43,587 bases of DNA from Gnetum montanum (taxonomy: Eukaryota; Streptophyta; Gnetopsida; Gnetales; Gnetaceae), in assembly GCA_015680685.1 (NCBI GenBank), contig MNCI01024072.1:963696-1007282 (forward strand), read 5' to 3'. Made by a program: the position numbers and the translations under genes. The number at the start of each line of letters is the position of its first letter. Positions within the stretch are counted from its first letter, which is position 1. This document shows, piece by piece, positions 18,391 to 29,799 of this stretch. Below the pieces are notes generated by a model. The model was given only the letters and a program-made list of their open reading frames with translations. It made no database searches and was not told the DNA's origin.

Positions 18391-21300
18391 TTCTATGGTT
18401 ATGAAATGAACTAAATGTGAATGTGTTTGCTATTGTGAATGTTGAAATGGTTGGATTATGTATGAAATTGTAATTAGCTATTATAAAAGAAATTCAGCTA
18501 ACTTTGTAAAATACTGTGAGTTGTTGAAGGTTCCTAATTTGTTAAGTCATTTATTCTATATAGTCTCTATAGTAAGTTAGTTCTGACAAATAAAATTTTA
18601 TAAAAAATTTTGAGCACAATTCTACCAATCTACTCCTAATTTTCACTAGAGAGAAAGTAACACAAGAAAAGTAAAAATAGAGTGAGATTCAATGGACTTA
18701 AAAAGAGAAAGAAAAGAAAGCATATTTGTGTGAATCTCAAATATTTAAGCAAGATAATTGACATGAGGAAACACTTTACAATAAAGCTATTCCAATTTAA
18801 TATAACTAAAAATTGTCCAAACCCTCTAAGCTTAACAAGCAATTTCATAAAAGCAATCTTATTAGACTACCAAAAATGTTGCATAAACGACAAAGTATGA
18901 GCTTCTATTTTGACTAGTTAATAGTTGTCAAGAATTACATCTAACAAATCCTTCAAAAAAAATTGAAAATTTTAGGATTGAAATACCAAGGCAATATACT
19001 TCAAAACAATGAAGCTATTTTAGTCATCACAAAATACCAAAGATTTTCGTAAATTCTCTATGTTCAAAATAGATGATTTTGTTAAGACATTACTATTAAA
19101 TTACTCTAGAGGCTTTTCAACAACATAAGCTCTTTTATGGCAAACCTTAATAGAATTCTAATATTGTGCAAAAATAGAGCTATAAAAGAAACCTAGAAAA
19201 AATCCCAAAATTAAATGCTAAGCACGATACTATTGAAATTATTAACTAAGTAACTAAAACAAAATGAGAAGAAATGAACTCACAGGATTAAAACAAAGTA
19301 GTTGAATTGATGTCTTTAGTAAGCAATGCTTTACAAAAAATCTTTAATATTCTTCACAATTGCTTCTACCAATTTTTTCCTCCTTTCTTTTCCCTTCAAG
19401 CCCTTTTTATAGTGGCTTTGGATGGTTACAATCATGATAAAAGATTAAGGTGGGCTACAAATATTTAGGGAATTTATTCATAACTACCCTAGGAAGTTAT
19501 GAGAAAATTAAGCCAAAGTTGGCATGTGTCTCTTCCAATAATCTCCCTTTAGCTTTTTAAAATGATAACTATATATACATATATATATATATATAATGAA
19601 ATATATTTATATATAAGAAAAAACATAAGTGCATTATGAGAGACAACAGAAAAAATTGTTTCAAGCTTTGATTCTTATGCATGAAACCTTTCTTAATTAA
19701 TTCATGTGAGAATTGACACATTTCCACACTTGGGATCTCATCCATTGAATAACTTTTAATCCTTATTCTTGCAACACGTGTTCCCTATGTCTACCATCAT
19801 GTCTGCTGCATGAGATTCCACCATGAAAATTGTTGAAAACCTCGGCAATGCACACCACCTCCTACATCTATGGTTCAAGCTATTGCTACCATTGCTAGTT
19901 GCTTGCCTATTACTGCATCACGATAGGCCTCATAACAATTGATCAATGCACTTGTGCTACCTAGTTATTTTTTGTTGATGTCGCCACCACTTTTGCATTA
20001 GGGGATTGCACACAATGATGTGAAAGACATTGCTAGTGTTGGAGCCGATGATTCACAACAATTTGCTGGAGGGTCCAACGAAATATAGAATTCCTTTGAT
20101 CACAACCCAATGGAGAACAAACCTTAATGGTACTCTATGCCACCTGCCCATCAACAACAAGAGCATGGGGCAACATAAAGCTTCATTTTTTATCAAGCAA
20201 TAGTGTCACAAGGCATGATCTATGGAAGCACTTGTGTATGGTGATGGATACCACTTGAGACTACATGTGTAAATCAATGTGAATGCATCCAGACTCTCAC
20301 CAGAATATAGCTGCTACTTCTACTCCTACTCCAAGATGAATTTGTGCCTGTCGTGACTATGTTCGGTGTGAATTTCAGGCTTAGGTTGTGGCTATGGTGA
20401 TTTTGAGTTCTAGAATGTTCTCATCAGTTTTGAGATGGAGCAGAGGCCCTGTCTTAAGAGCAAAACTCTAGTTGACGATATGGATTTAGGAAGGACCATT
20501 TCTTTGCCTTCTCTAATTTCCACCAATAGGCTTAAAGCTATGGTTACTAAGATTTTGAATTGAATGCAGGGCATTACATCAATGACAAGATCAACATTAA
20601 CTGTAGGCTCACTGAGAATTTGGCATTTTAGGTATTTAACAATCTTACACTACAATTATTATTGTTCCTAGAAACTACATTTACCAAAGGAATTACTTCA
20701 AAGTCCATAAGTGATGGCATAGAACATTAACAATCCTCTTAAAAAGCTCTTTGATGACCATGGAAGATTCCATGGGGAAGCATTTGGCAAAAGCTTCTTT
20801 CATATTCTAATATTGCTACTACGACTAGTACTTCAAGGCATTTGGTTCTTTGTAATAGCACATAGCAATTTGAAAATTTCCTATTTTAATAATAATAATA
20901 TTATTTTTCGATTGTCATTTTACAGAACTTTGTCTAATGGAATTCTTCATTTTCTCAATAAGAACCTTAGGCAGAATCAAAGTGATTTTCCCCTGAATTA
21001 TAAATTTGCAAGCACTAGACTCCCATCTACTAATTTAGCATACATACCAATACATCATAATTCATTTTTTAAAGAAGGAAGTTAGTGCATCTTAACCTGC
21101 TACCACCTAATAATTTTTAAACTCTTTTGTATAATTTCTAGTATGTGATCCTTTCAAGTTCATGCCTTTAGCAAAGTCTTGAGTAAAGCTAGTTGTAATC
21201 ATGCTATTCAATTAGCTTTTATTTTTTTAAAAAAAATTAAAATAAACGATGCACCAAATTTTCCTTAGTACCAACTATCATTGCTCCATAAAATGGTAGG

Positions 21301-21393
21301 AAATATGTCAACATAAAGGAATGGTAATGTTGATTTCCTTGTCTTCTTCTCCTCAAATTGCCTTTGAATTTCTAGAAAAAGTAAATGGGTGAT
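18391..21393. other. Unassigned 3-kb stretch inside copy E
   Basis: This lies between the two halves of the E 3' frame and has no counterpart in D. It is AT-rich with long homopolymers. A TATA-like minus-strand motif (CTATAAAAAGGG, near 19401-19413) sits in an LTR-promoter-like setting, and a TA-repeat lies at 19567-19605. Between 19750 and 20800 it is less AT-rich, with no frame I can name. Directly left of C (21240-21393) and continuing at 41303, a minus-strand frame reads through the join with WMYYLFPTKRF and VILMEKFNANITHLLFLEIQ. It could be an older inserted repeat, or a longer E-specific version of the 3' frame. Confidence 0.4.
19567..19605. repeat. TA-rich microsatellite
   Basis: An imperfect (TA)n run including ATATATACATATATATATATATA, flanked by AT-rich sequence. 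No further meaning seen. Confidence 0.8.
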
Positions 21394-21398
21394 GTTGG
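21394..21398. repeat. Target-site duplication of copy C (GTTGG; partner at 41298-41302)
   Basis: GTTGG precedes the TGATGA start of the 3' LTR and follows the TTCATTA end of the 5' LTR. The exact match over 19.9 kb fixes both element ends. Confidence 0.9.
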
Positions 21399-22233
21399 TG
21401 ATGAGTAGCAAGGTACCCCTACACCCAACCATATGAATCACTAAGGCGTTACATGTGATTTGGTCAAATTCTATGGACCTATAGTTATCTCATACAGTAG
21501 TTCCTCTAGGAAGTGAAATGACATTGAGAACGTTTGTTGTCTTCCCAACTACACTCGTGAGGCTCAAGGGTATGGTTTAAGTGTAATTGAGGTATATGAA
21601 CTTTTATTGTTTTATATTTTATGGATATAATCGCCTACAACAAGAATAGGGATAGAGTAGATTGCCTAGCTAGCCTAACACAAGTAACCGCTCCATTTTC
21701 TTGGACACATCCTAAACAAATATAACATTGCTAGGCTACCAAACATTAAGTTTTGCTGGGTTACCAAGTACTATATGAATGCTCGAATGGTCGTGCTCAT
21801 GTTCAAAAACTGCTAGAATTAAATTGCTTAATTAAATGCATTAAAGTAAAGAACAAGAAAGTAGAATGCATTAAAGAAAATATTAAGCTATTCTCAGTGG
21901 TGCAAGGATTATCAAAAGAGTTTATTTTATTCTTCTCACACTGCTGCGCTTAGGTACATCAGTGCTCAAACAAAGAACTATACACATTAAGACTCCTTCT
22001 GCAGGCACTCAAAAAATATTCTAACTCTAGGGAGAAGAAATAGCAAAAGCTTCACTACCTTGCTTGAAAACTGAAAACTAACTAATGAATTACTTGTGAA
22101 AACTGGAGCCCAGGAATGGTATTTATAGACTCAAGGTATATACCTCGATATCAGATCCAGGTCCCAACGTCAGGTATGCAATGTTGACATCATATACTTG
22201 ACATCGTGGCTGACACAAAATGGTGATTTATCA
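21399..22233 (-). repeat. 3' LTR of copy C
   Basis: An 835-bp LTR starting TGATGAGTAGCAAGGTACC and ending TTATCA. It pairs with 40505-41297 over its whole length. The minus-strand TATA box (TCTATAAATACC) is at about 22118-22129. The U3 (22130-22233) holds repeated GATATC, GACATC and GTTGACATC motifs. The adjoining polypurine tract (22234-22246) is degraded to TGGTGGTA. Confidence 0.9.
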
Positions 22234-23112
22234 TACCACCATGATTGAATGAAAACTTGTCCTCAAGTGAAGAAGAGGAGGAACAAGTTCTTTACAACAT
22301 AACATATTGGGTAGGTATGGAATTATTAACTAACATGACAAACTAGTTCAGATGAAATAGACATACAGATTTTGAGTGCCCATGTGTACGAAATTACAAT
22401 TTTTAGAATAGTGGGTGTTTATGAGAAGAGGAATGAACACCCTAGAGAATATCAACATCCAACACCTCTTAGCAGTAGGATTATGAGAAAGAGAGAAGAG
22501 ATCCTTCGATCATGAATGGTCCTCATTGTGTGGTACTGCTGCATCATCCTTGGTGAAGATAGTCCCACTTCCAATCCATGCTTCCCACTGTAATCACAAT
22601 AGGATCATGAATTAGTATGTAATGTGCAATGCATAATTGTTAAATGCCTTATCTTATCGATGGTTACACTTGGCTAAGTTGTGATTTTGATAGTTTGGTT
22701 TCTTTGATAGTGTTAGCAAGAAAGCTAATAGATAGGATTAATTAAATTAAGAGGTCCATTAAATTTGAAAAAGTTCAATACAAAGAAATATTTGGAGAGG
22801 GTATAAGAATTCACAACAATAAAAAGAAGAATTCATTAAAAACTATTGTGAGATGTGTACAATTGGATGTCATTGATGGGGTAAATAGAAAGAGTTTGAT
22901 TGTAAAAATGTCTAAGGGTAAAGAACTTAACTAACCCAACCAAAAGATATGCAAGTGGGTCCTCCCCAAAGTAGGCACAGGCCTTTTATGCCCTTGCATA
23001 ACTTCAAACCAAAGGGTCCATGGGCTCCATGGATGATTAATGGTTATAGAAAGTTAAGTACAAAAACCCAAAAGTAACTAACTAAGAATTTTGACACATC
23101 AAACTAAGACAT
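22234..23112 (-). other. 3' noncoding region of copy C, part left of copy B
   Basis: Corresponds to the D region from 4602 to about 7780, but lacks the 2-kb 3' frame. It contains the conserved hairpin at 22948-23000 with perfect TATGCAAG/CTTGCATA arms. No TATA-like motif is seen at the position equivalent to D 7305, where C has GATGTCATTGATGGGG. The last five bases (GACAT, 23108-23112) are the target duplication of copy B. Confidence 0.7.
22948..23000. repeat. Conserved hairpin, copy C (best preserved example)
   Basis: Perfect 8-base arms TATGCAAG and CTTGCATA enclose GTGGGTCCTCCCC and an AGGC/GCCT inner pair. Related blocks occur in D, B and E. Confidence 0.55.
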
Positions 23113-23906
23113 TGATGAGTGATGAGGTACCCCTATGCTCAACCATACGAATACAAGCGTTTCATGCATGATCCGGTCAAATTCCAAGGACTAAGTGCCT
23201 ATGCATCTTTGTGGAACAATAACGGGCTGGTTAATCGTTGTCTTCCCAAACTTACGTGTATGTCATGGTTGTATGGTTAAGTAAGCTTGAGGCATATAAT
23301 TTTTATGGCTTTTATGTGTTTTATATATTGTGCTAGTAAGGAGGGGAAGAGGGATAACTAAATAACTAATCTAATTTAACTACTCATTAACTAAGTTCTA
23401 ATTACTCCTAACACCGGTATCCGTTCCCACTTTCCGTACACATCCTGAACCAATGCAATGCTGTTGGGATTACCAAATGCTAATCGTCACTGTGTTACCA
23501 AGTGCTACATGCATGCTCGAAGCGGTCATACTGAGTGTATTTAACTAAGAGAATTGTAGGGTGAGAGAAATCATTAATCAACTACAAAAGAATTAAATAA
23601 TAATTAACACTAATTAATCTATTTTGTATGCTGCAATTTTTATCATAAAGTTTGTCTTTATTGCTGTACACAAAGTGTGCTTAGGTACACAATGCTCGAA
23701 TAAATATCTGTTCACTCTATTACTCTTATTGCAGGCATGCAAAAATAATTCTAACTCTGGAGGGAAAAAATGGCAAGAGTTTAGCTAAGGGACTAACTGT
23801 CTAATGTGGAAACCAAGGGTGCCACCTCTTATTTATAGGCAAGGAGAAAAGTTGTGATATCAGGTATCTGACATCACATGTTTGGATTCGATATCATGAT
23901 TCATCA
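23113..23906 (-). repeat. 3' LTR of copy B
   Basis: A 794-bp LTR with TGATGAG and TCATCA ends. It pairs with 32153-32957, with long identical stretches such as the GGAACAATAACGGGCTGG region. By eye roughly one base in ten to fifteen differs at the left end. The minus-strand TATA box (CCTATAAATAAGAGG) is at about 23826-23839. The U3 holds GATATC, GACATC and GATATC motifs. Confidence 0.92.
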
Positions 23907-23921
23907 TACCCCCATGACTAA
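23907..23921 (-). other. Polypurine tract of copy B
   Basis: The minus strand reads TTAGTCATGGGGGTA, directly joined to the 3' LTR. The 13-base core recurs at 24471-24483 and 25812-25824. Confidence 0.8.
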
Positions 23922-25790
23922 ATGAAAACTCGTCCGCAAGTTCCTTACAAATATTGGGAAGGTATGGGATTATTGACCGAATGATCAGTGATGGTGGAAT
24001 GGGGTGACAGACTCAACGTGCCCAGTGAACAGATCAACAATACAATACATGGCAACATTAGTGTTCATGACGACAAAGGTGAACACTGTACATAAATGAC
24101 ATCCAACCTTATTTGGTAGCTAGAGGAGAAGGAGAGAGAGAAAAAAGAATAAGATGTGTTGTTGCCGATGCCAAGATTGCGCCTTCCATTAGCCATGCCA
24201 CCAATCTTGCTCCTTTCATAAATGTTCTAGTTCTAGTCCATCCTAAGTGTTTCTTCCAGGTCCAGTCCACTATTGTATGATCGCCATCTACACACAAAAC
24301 ACAGTCACAAATGAGCAAGGGTTGATAAATCATAATGCAATTGATACCTTGCCTCGATGTAAAGTGCATTGGCTGAGTTGTGGTTATGGTAGATACTGAT
24401 TCTAGAGATTTAACACTGGTGACTACCTAAGGTGTAGGGGTTAGAAAAAATTGAAAAATTTGTGCCAGGGCCCCCATGACTAAGAGCAAACCTTCAGTAG
24501 CGATAGGATGGAAAAAGATAAGGAATAAGAAAGATGGAGAAAAAGAAAAAATGGCAACACCAATAAAATGGATGTCATAGATGGGGATGAAATAAAAAAT
24601 TGTTGATTGCAAGAAATGTTTAAGGAAAATAAGTTAACAAATGCACCAAAAAGGAATGTCAATGGGTCCTCTCCAAAGCAGGCTCATGCCCTTGATACCC
24701 TAACAGACCCACAAATCAAAGAGTCCATAGGCTCTAGGAATGTCATTTGGAAGCAAGAGTTAAAATCTTACCCACAAGAACTTACCAAGGAAAAAAAATG
24801 CATCAAATAAGATACAAACTAATGATAAAATTGGCAATGAGGTGAAAAATGGAAAAGAAAGGTGGAGAGGAGAGAATGGAATGGAAACCCAAGAACAAGG
24901 TTGTGTAAAGTCCCTTGTGTGTGTTCTATGGTTAATATGACCGAGTAGAACTCATTCCAAGTCTAGGCTCAACAAACCACATTCAGTGACCTTGCATCAA
25001 CACATTTGATCAACTTATCCTCTTGAAGCAACAAGAATGCCTCTACAAAAAGTCACCACCATTTCGAGGAGGGTGAGATGGAGAATCAAGAAGCGAGAAA
25101 GATCCTTAGTTAGAGGGAACCTTCAGGCATGGGTAACATGTCTTTCCATTGCCATAACTAGTGCATGTAGCCTAGGTTCTTTATTATGTCTAAGGGGTGT
25201 GCTTTGAATTCTCACTTTTTTTTTGCATGAGAACCACACCATGCAAAGACTTATTTTTATGTACTCAACTTCCAGTGATTTGATGAATGGTCAGAATGGC
25301 GGAAAACCCAAAGAAAAAGCATCCAAGAACTTAAGAGAATAGCCAGCACAAATGCATCGAATCCCCTTGAAGGCACATCCTTTTCATCCTTTGAGTCCTT
25401 CCTTAGTTTGAGAAATACCCAGCCACCAATTCATTACCAATTTTATTAGAGAAAAGGACTATACAGTTCCAAGAAAAGGAAGACCATAGGATTTTATGGA
25501 TGCATGAATGACATGGACTCATTGCCTGTTTAATCAAAAGAACCATACCTTAATATCAACATCATACTTCAAAGGTAAAATCCAAACATTAGTAATCAAT
25601 ATGGTATTATTCATGCCACCATCATGAACACTTATTTGGTACAAACAAAAATAAAGTAATCACATAAAGAAATGGTAAAAATTGAACAATGGTGTAAAAA
25701 AAACAAGAAAGATTATAGAAATGTGCAAAAAAAATGTGTAAAAGAAAAATATGTAAAACAAAAATTTAGAAAGAACTGAGAGCCTTCAAT
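23922..25790 (-). other. 3' noncoding region of copy B
   Basis: The flanks of the D 3' frame are recognisable here, but the frame is replaced by about 180 bp of different sequence (24109-24290). A short open piece there (86 codons, 24109-24369) has no recognisable family. Further right are a second purine-tract box (24471-24483), a degraded copy of the conserved hairpin (24654-24704), the motif CATGGGTAACATGTCTTTCC (25134-25153) shared with copy E, one hairpin unit (25194-25240) and A-rich sequence up to integrase. Confidence 0.7.
25194..25240. repeat. Single GGTGTG...CACACC hairpin unit, copy B
   Basis: GGGGTGTGCTTTGAATTCTCA pairs with TGAGAACCACACC across a T-rich loop. Inner arms are TTCTCA/TGAGAA, against TCCTCA/TGAGGA in copy D, a compensatory change. 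Confidence 0.6.
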
Positions 25791-27095
25791 GGTTAGCAGA
25801 GGTGGCCATCTCCCCCATGACTGAGTTGGAAGGAGGAGATCTAAAATAATGAGCAAGGTTGCCCACCTACAGAGGTAGCATATGTTCTAGCTTTCCTAAA
25901 CTCATGGAAAGGTTTTGTTTATTACACATTAACTAACAGTCTCTTATCTAGGCTCTCAGGTTTATATATGGCCATGGCCCCTGAAGGAAAATTTGCACAG
26001 ATAATGTAAGGTCCTTCCCACAGTGTTTGAAATTTGGTATGTTGTGACACATGTGTGGGGTTCTAGTAGAGAACCTTATCTCCTGGCTGATACTTACCTT
26101 TTCTAATTTTCAAGTCATCACATTGTTTATTAAATGCATTGTGCAACTCATTAGATGACAAGGTAGCTAGTCGGTTCTCATCTAGCAAGTTAAGAGTCAT
26201 CAACCTTTTTTTTGGTGCTAGATCAAGGTCAAGGTTGAGGTCACATGCCATGGCTAGTGTACGGAGCTCAATTTGGATAGGGAGCATTGGAATTTTTCCA
26301 TACACTAACTTGTAGGGAGAGTAGCCTATAGGGAGTTTCCATGTGGAGTAGTATGCCCAAAGAGCATCATTCAATTTAGTGCTCCAGTCTCACCTATACT
26401 TGCTAATGGTTCTAGTCAGTATCTTAGTAATCTCCCTATTGGTGACCTCAGCTTGACCGTTTGCTTAGGGGTGGTATGGTGTAGTCAATTTATGCTCAAC
26501 CCCTAAGCGTTGCATTAACTTCTAAAAAGTTGCACTTATGAAGTGTGTACCGTTGTCTGAGATAAGTGCACATGGCACACCAAACCTATTGACGACTTGT
26601 TGTTGAACAAATCGTGTAGCTATAGATGATGTGTAATCTTTAAGGACAACTGCTTCAGCCCATTTTGTTAAGTAATTTATGACAACTATGATGTAAGCTT
26701 TTTCATTAGACATTGGTGTAATGGGCCCCATGAAATCAATTTCCCAAATGTCGAAGGGTTCTAACAGTTGAATCCATTGTTGCAAACCCTCCATTCTAGT
26801 AGTCATATCCCCATCACGTTGACAGTGCTCACAAGATTGGACGAATTGATGGGTGTCTCAAAACAAGGTAGGCCAATAATATCCTGCAAGTAGGATCTTG
26901 ATGGCCATTTGTCTCCTAGAATAATGACCCCCACAAGGGCCCTCATGAGCATTTTGGAGAACTCTCAGTTGATCTGTATCAGGAACACACCATCGAACCA
27001 AGCCATTAGGACATACTTTGTAAAGTTATCCATTGATCTTCATGAAGTACTTGGCTCCGTGAGAAACTATAGTTTCTTCTTAAGTTCTAGCTCTT
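25791..27095 (-). pseudogene. pol: Integrase of copy B, broken
   Basis: Zinc-finger CEHCQRDG lies near 26820, the first Asp in EIDFMGPITPMSNEKAY (26710-26760), the second in SDNGTHF (26535-26560), and the Glu in ANGQAEVTNREI (near 26455). All three catalytic acids are therefore present, unlike in copy D. The C-terminal part (26063-26374) shows ALWAYYSTWKLPIGYSPY, LVYGKIPMLPIQIELRTL, LDENRLATLSSNELH and GDKVLY. HPQAN has become a stop, and further stops and shifts separate the pieces. The pol end near 25812 encodes SHGGDGHL over a purine-tract box. Confidence 0.9.
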
Positions 27096-27600
27096 ATGGT
27101 GTTTGTTGGGTATGGAGATAGGTAAGAATGCTACTGTACCAGTTTGTCTCCATGGGTGATTGGTTATTCACTACACCACCAAAGAGAAACTCATCAAGCA
27201 AATGATTGAAAATTAGGTACTTATCCTCTTTGTTGTCCCAGCACAACCGAGATAAATGATCGGCAACTACATTCTCAATACCTTTACGATCGATCATTGT
27301 TAAATCGAACTCTTGTAGGATTACCAACCATCATATAATATGGGGGCTTACCATTGGCTTATTCATGAGGAACTGAATTGCACTATGATCTATGTGTATG
27401 AATACTTTGTACCCCAATACATAGTGTCTAAATTTTTCTAGTGTAAAAACTACAGCCATTAATTCTTTTTCTATAGTAATGTAGCTAAGTTGTGCACCAA
27501 CTATACTTTTACTTGCATAGTGGATGTAATAAGAATTTTTCTCATCATCTAATTGTGTAAGTACAGCTCCTAAGGCATAGTTGAATGCATCAGTCATGAC
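27096..27600 (-). pseudogene. pol: RNase H domain of copy B
   Basis: Two open stretches. The first (27331-27597) begins DAFNYALGAVL (first Asp) and contains IEKELMAVV (Glu) and HIDHSAIQFL (third Asp). The second (27094-27327) contains ILQEFDLTMIDRKG and ADHLSRLCW. A stop near 27330 separates them. All three catalytic acids are kept. Integrase follows directly. Confidence 0.88.
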
Positions 27601-27960
27601 GTGGAATGGTTTGGACCGATCAAGAGCTTGTAGAATGGGTGTTTCTACCAGCTTCTATTTCAGAGTTTGGAAAGCTAGTTCACATTCCCTGGTCCACTTG
27701 AAGGGTACATCCTTTTTCGTTAACTCTACCAATGGTTTAAGAATCTTCAAAAAGTTCTCTAGGAATCTCCTATAGTAGCCAGTGTGTCCAAGGAATGATT
27801 GAATGTCTAACTATTTTTTGTTGATAGGTAATTCCTTGGATGACTTTGACTTTCTCTGGGTCTACCTCTATCCCTGCATGTGAGATTTTATGCCCAAGTA
27901 CTACGCCTTCTTAGACCATCAAATGACTTTTTTGCCAATTGAGCCTCAAATTAGTTTCTA

Positions 27961-28246
27961 NNNNNNNNNNNNNNNNNNNNNNNNNNNNNNNNNNNNNNNN
28001 NNNNNNNNNNNNNNNNNNNNNNNNNNNNNNNNNNNNNNNNNNNNNNNNNNNNNNNNNNNNNNNNNNNNNNNNNNNNNNNNNNNNNNNNNNNNNNNNNNNN
28101 NNNNNNNNNNNNNNNNNNNNNNNNNNNNNNNNNNNNNNNNNNNNNNNNNNNNNNNNNNNNNNNNNNNNNNNNNNNNNNNNNNNNNNNNNNNNNNNNNNNN
28201 NNNNNNNNNNNNNNNNNNNNNNNNNNNNNNNNNNNNNNNNNNNNNN
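27961..28246. other. Assembly gap (286 N) in the RT of copy B
   Basis: The gap covers the RT palm. By comparison with copy D, about 550 bp of palm should lie between the flanking motifs, so the stated size is too small. Confidence 0.9.
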
Positions 28247-28597
28247 CACTTACATAAATAGTATAGATGCATTAGAGCAAGTCCACCACTAACTTCCCAA
28301 TCCTAATTTAGAAAACATCAACTGGGGGAAGTTGGAAATTCCTAAGAAATTTAAACAAGAGCCCCTAGAGTTAAAACCATTGTCCACCAGTATGGAATAC
28401 TTGTTCCTTAAGAATGGAAAATCGGTAATCATCAACGCAAAACTTGCTTGTCAACAAAAAGAGAGTTTGCTAAAGGTAATAAACAAGTGGTCAAAAGCCT
28501 TCTCCTAGTCATATCCAAAATTAATTGGAATAGATCCTAGGATATGCTAGCATAGGATTTACACTGACTTCTCCATGAAGTCTCAAAAACAACCACA
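28247..28597 (+). other. Inverted assembly block in copy B (RT N-terminus and linker)
   Basis: This block is bounded by the N gap on the left and a single N at 28598. Bases 28247-28445 are a near-identical reverse complement of about 28602-28797, exact over the inner 140 bp. The rest is unique RT sequence in the opposite orientation. The pattern is that of a gap-filling contig placed backwards with its overlap kept twice. Confidence 0.8.
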
Positions 28598-28598
28598 N

Positions 28599-29560
28599 AA
28601 GTTTTGCGTTGATGATTACCGATTTTCCATTCTTAAGGAACAAGTATTCCATACTGGTGGACAATGGTTTTAACTCTAGGGGCTCTTGTTTAAATTTCTT
28701 AGGAATTTCCAACTTCCCCCAGTTGATGTTTTCTAAATTAGGATTGGGAAGTTGGCTGTGGACTTGCTCTAATGCATCTATACTATTTATGTAAGTGCAA
28801 GTCAAACCCTCAGTTAGTTCCATGCATATAAGTGAGTTTCATTCTTGATTAGTTGTCAGCCACTGGGTGTCTTTTTGTTGTGTGGCTACTACATACAGGC
28901 ACCTTTGTATATTGATCATTTGTGCACACTGATTGCATGTAGGCAATGTTAAACTTTGCACAACCCATGATCTCTGCACGCAATTACACCCTGTGTCACT
29001 ATATGCGATGCATGGAACTTTCTTCTTCTCGATCTTTCTAAAAGTATTTTCCTTAGATATTTCTAGGGAAAGATCATGAATTCCTAGGCATGCATTGATA
29101 GTGCTTAGCCATGCCCTTCCCATTATGATTGGGAAATCTCCCTTACTATTGTTCACTTGAATCACTAGGAAGTCAACTGGATACGACCATCCACAAACAA
29201 TGGTAACAGTGTCCTCCACTAATCCCAAGGGAACAGTGATGGACTGGTTGGCCAATTCCAAATGGATGTTGCTCTTTTTTAATGGAGGTAGGTTCTAGGC
29301 CTTATACATTTCTTGGGATATCAAGTTGACACTGGAACCTGAATCCAAAAGAGCTTTGCATGGCTCATTCTCAATTATTTTTAGATATATTAGGGAACTC
29401 CCAAGATCAAAGAATTTCCTGGGAAGGTGGCCAGCTTTGATCCAATCAGTAATGGCATGTGTTAACATGACCATATGTGTTGAATGTAGTATTAAGTTCG
29501 AAGGGGGATTTGAAGCTTTATTTGATATGGAGACATCCAAAGACTCAACCACTTGGGGCT
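28599..29560 (-). pseudogene. pol: Protease and protease-RT linker of copy B
   Basis: The protease part (29295-29552) has SSLIYLKIIENEPCKA and the intact active-site loop LLDSGSSVNLISQEMY. It continues after one stop (28839-29261) with ELANQSITVPLGLVEDT, GWSYPVDFLVI and the FPIIMGRAWLSTINACLGI flap-end motif. The linker (28599-28830) carries INSIDALEQVHSQLP and NWGKLEIPKKFKQEP. Only two stops break about 950 bp, making this the best kept protease of the set. Confidence 0.85.
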
Positions 29561-29640
29561 ACAAAGGCTTGGTTGAATTGTTGGTTCTAAAGAAAGGTCT
29601 TTTCTTCATACGACTGTTAGAACCAATAGTAGGTTGAGGN

Positions 29641-29799
29641 GTCGTATGAAGAAAAGACCTTTCTTTAGAACCAACAATTCAACCAAGCCTTTGTAGCCCC
29701 AAGTGGTTGAGTCTTTGGATGTCTCCATATCAAATAAAGCTTCAAATCCCCCTTCGAACTTAATACTACATTCAACACATATGGTCATGTTAACACATG
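29641..29799 (+). other. Inverted assembly block in copy B (gag/protease junction)
   Basis: 159 bases between single Ns at 29640 and 29800 are, by eye, the exact reverse complement of 29456-29614. A real palindrome would not be bounded by Ns at both ends. The true sequence at this position is missing. Confidence 0.88.

Larger units (their letters stand above)
27601..28597 (-). pseudogene. pol: Reverse transcriptase of copy B, palm lost in gap and N-terminus inverted
   Basis: The thumb and connection (27601-27960) show NLRLNWQKSHLMV, VVLGHKISHAGIEVDPEK and RNLLE-type motifs. The catalytic palm should lie at 27961-28246, which is N. The next 351 bases (28247-28597) encode the RT N-terminal region, with INKWSKAFS and SYPKLIGIDPRIC, but on the plus strand, opposite to the rest of pol. 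The gap (286 N) is too short for the palm, which spans about 550 bp in copy D. The coding sequence cannot be read through as assembled. Confidence 0.75.

Noticed and set aside
18636-18900. Overlapping plus and minus frames of about 70 codons
   Set aside because: AT-rich sequence with Lys/Ile or Phe/Leu bias on each strand and no motif; likely chance.
24109-24369. 86-codon frame in B as a remnant of the 3' frame
   Set aside because: It lies at the right place but shares none of the conserved motifs of the D and E frames.
28247-28597. Plus-strand coding of RT N-terminal sequence as a real inversion
   Set aside because: The block is bounded by Ns and duplicates its neighbour as a reverse complement, as do two other blocks. 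Misassembly is simpler.
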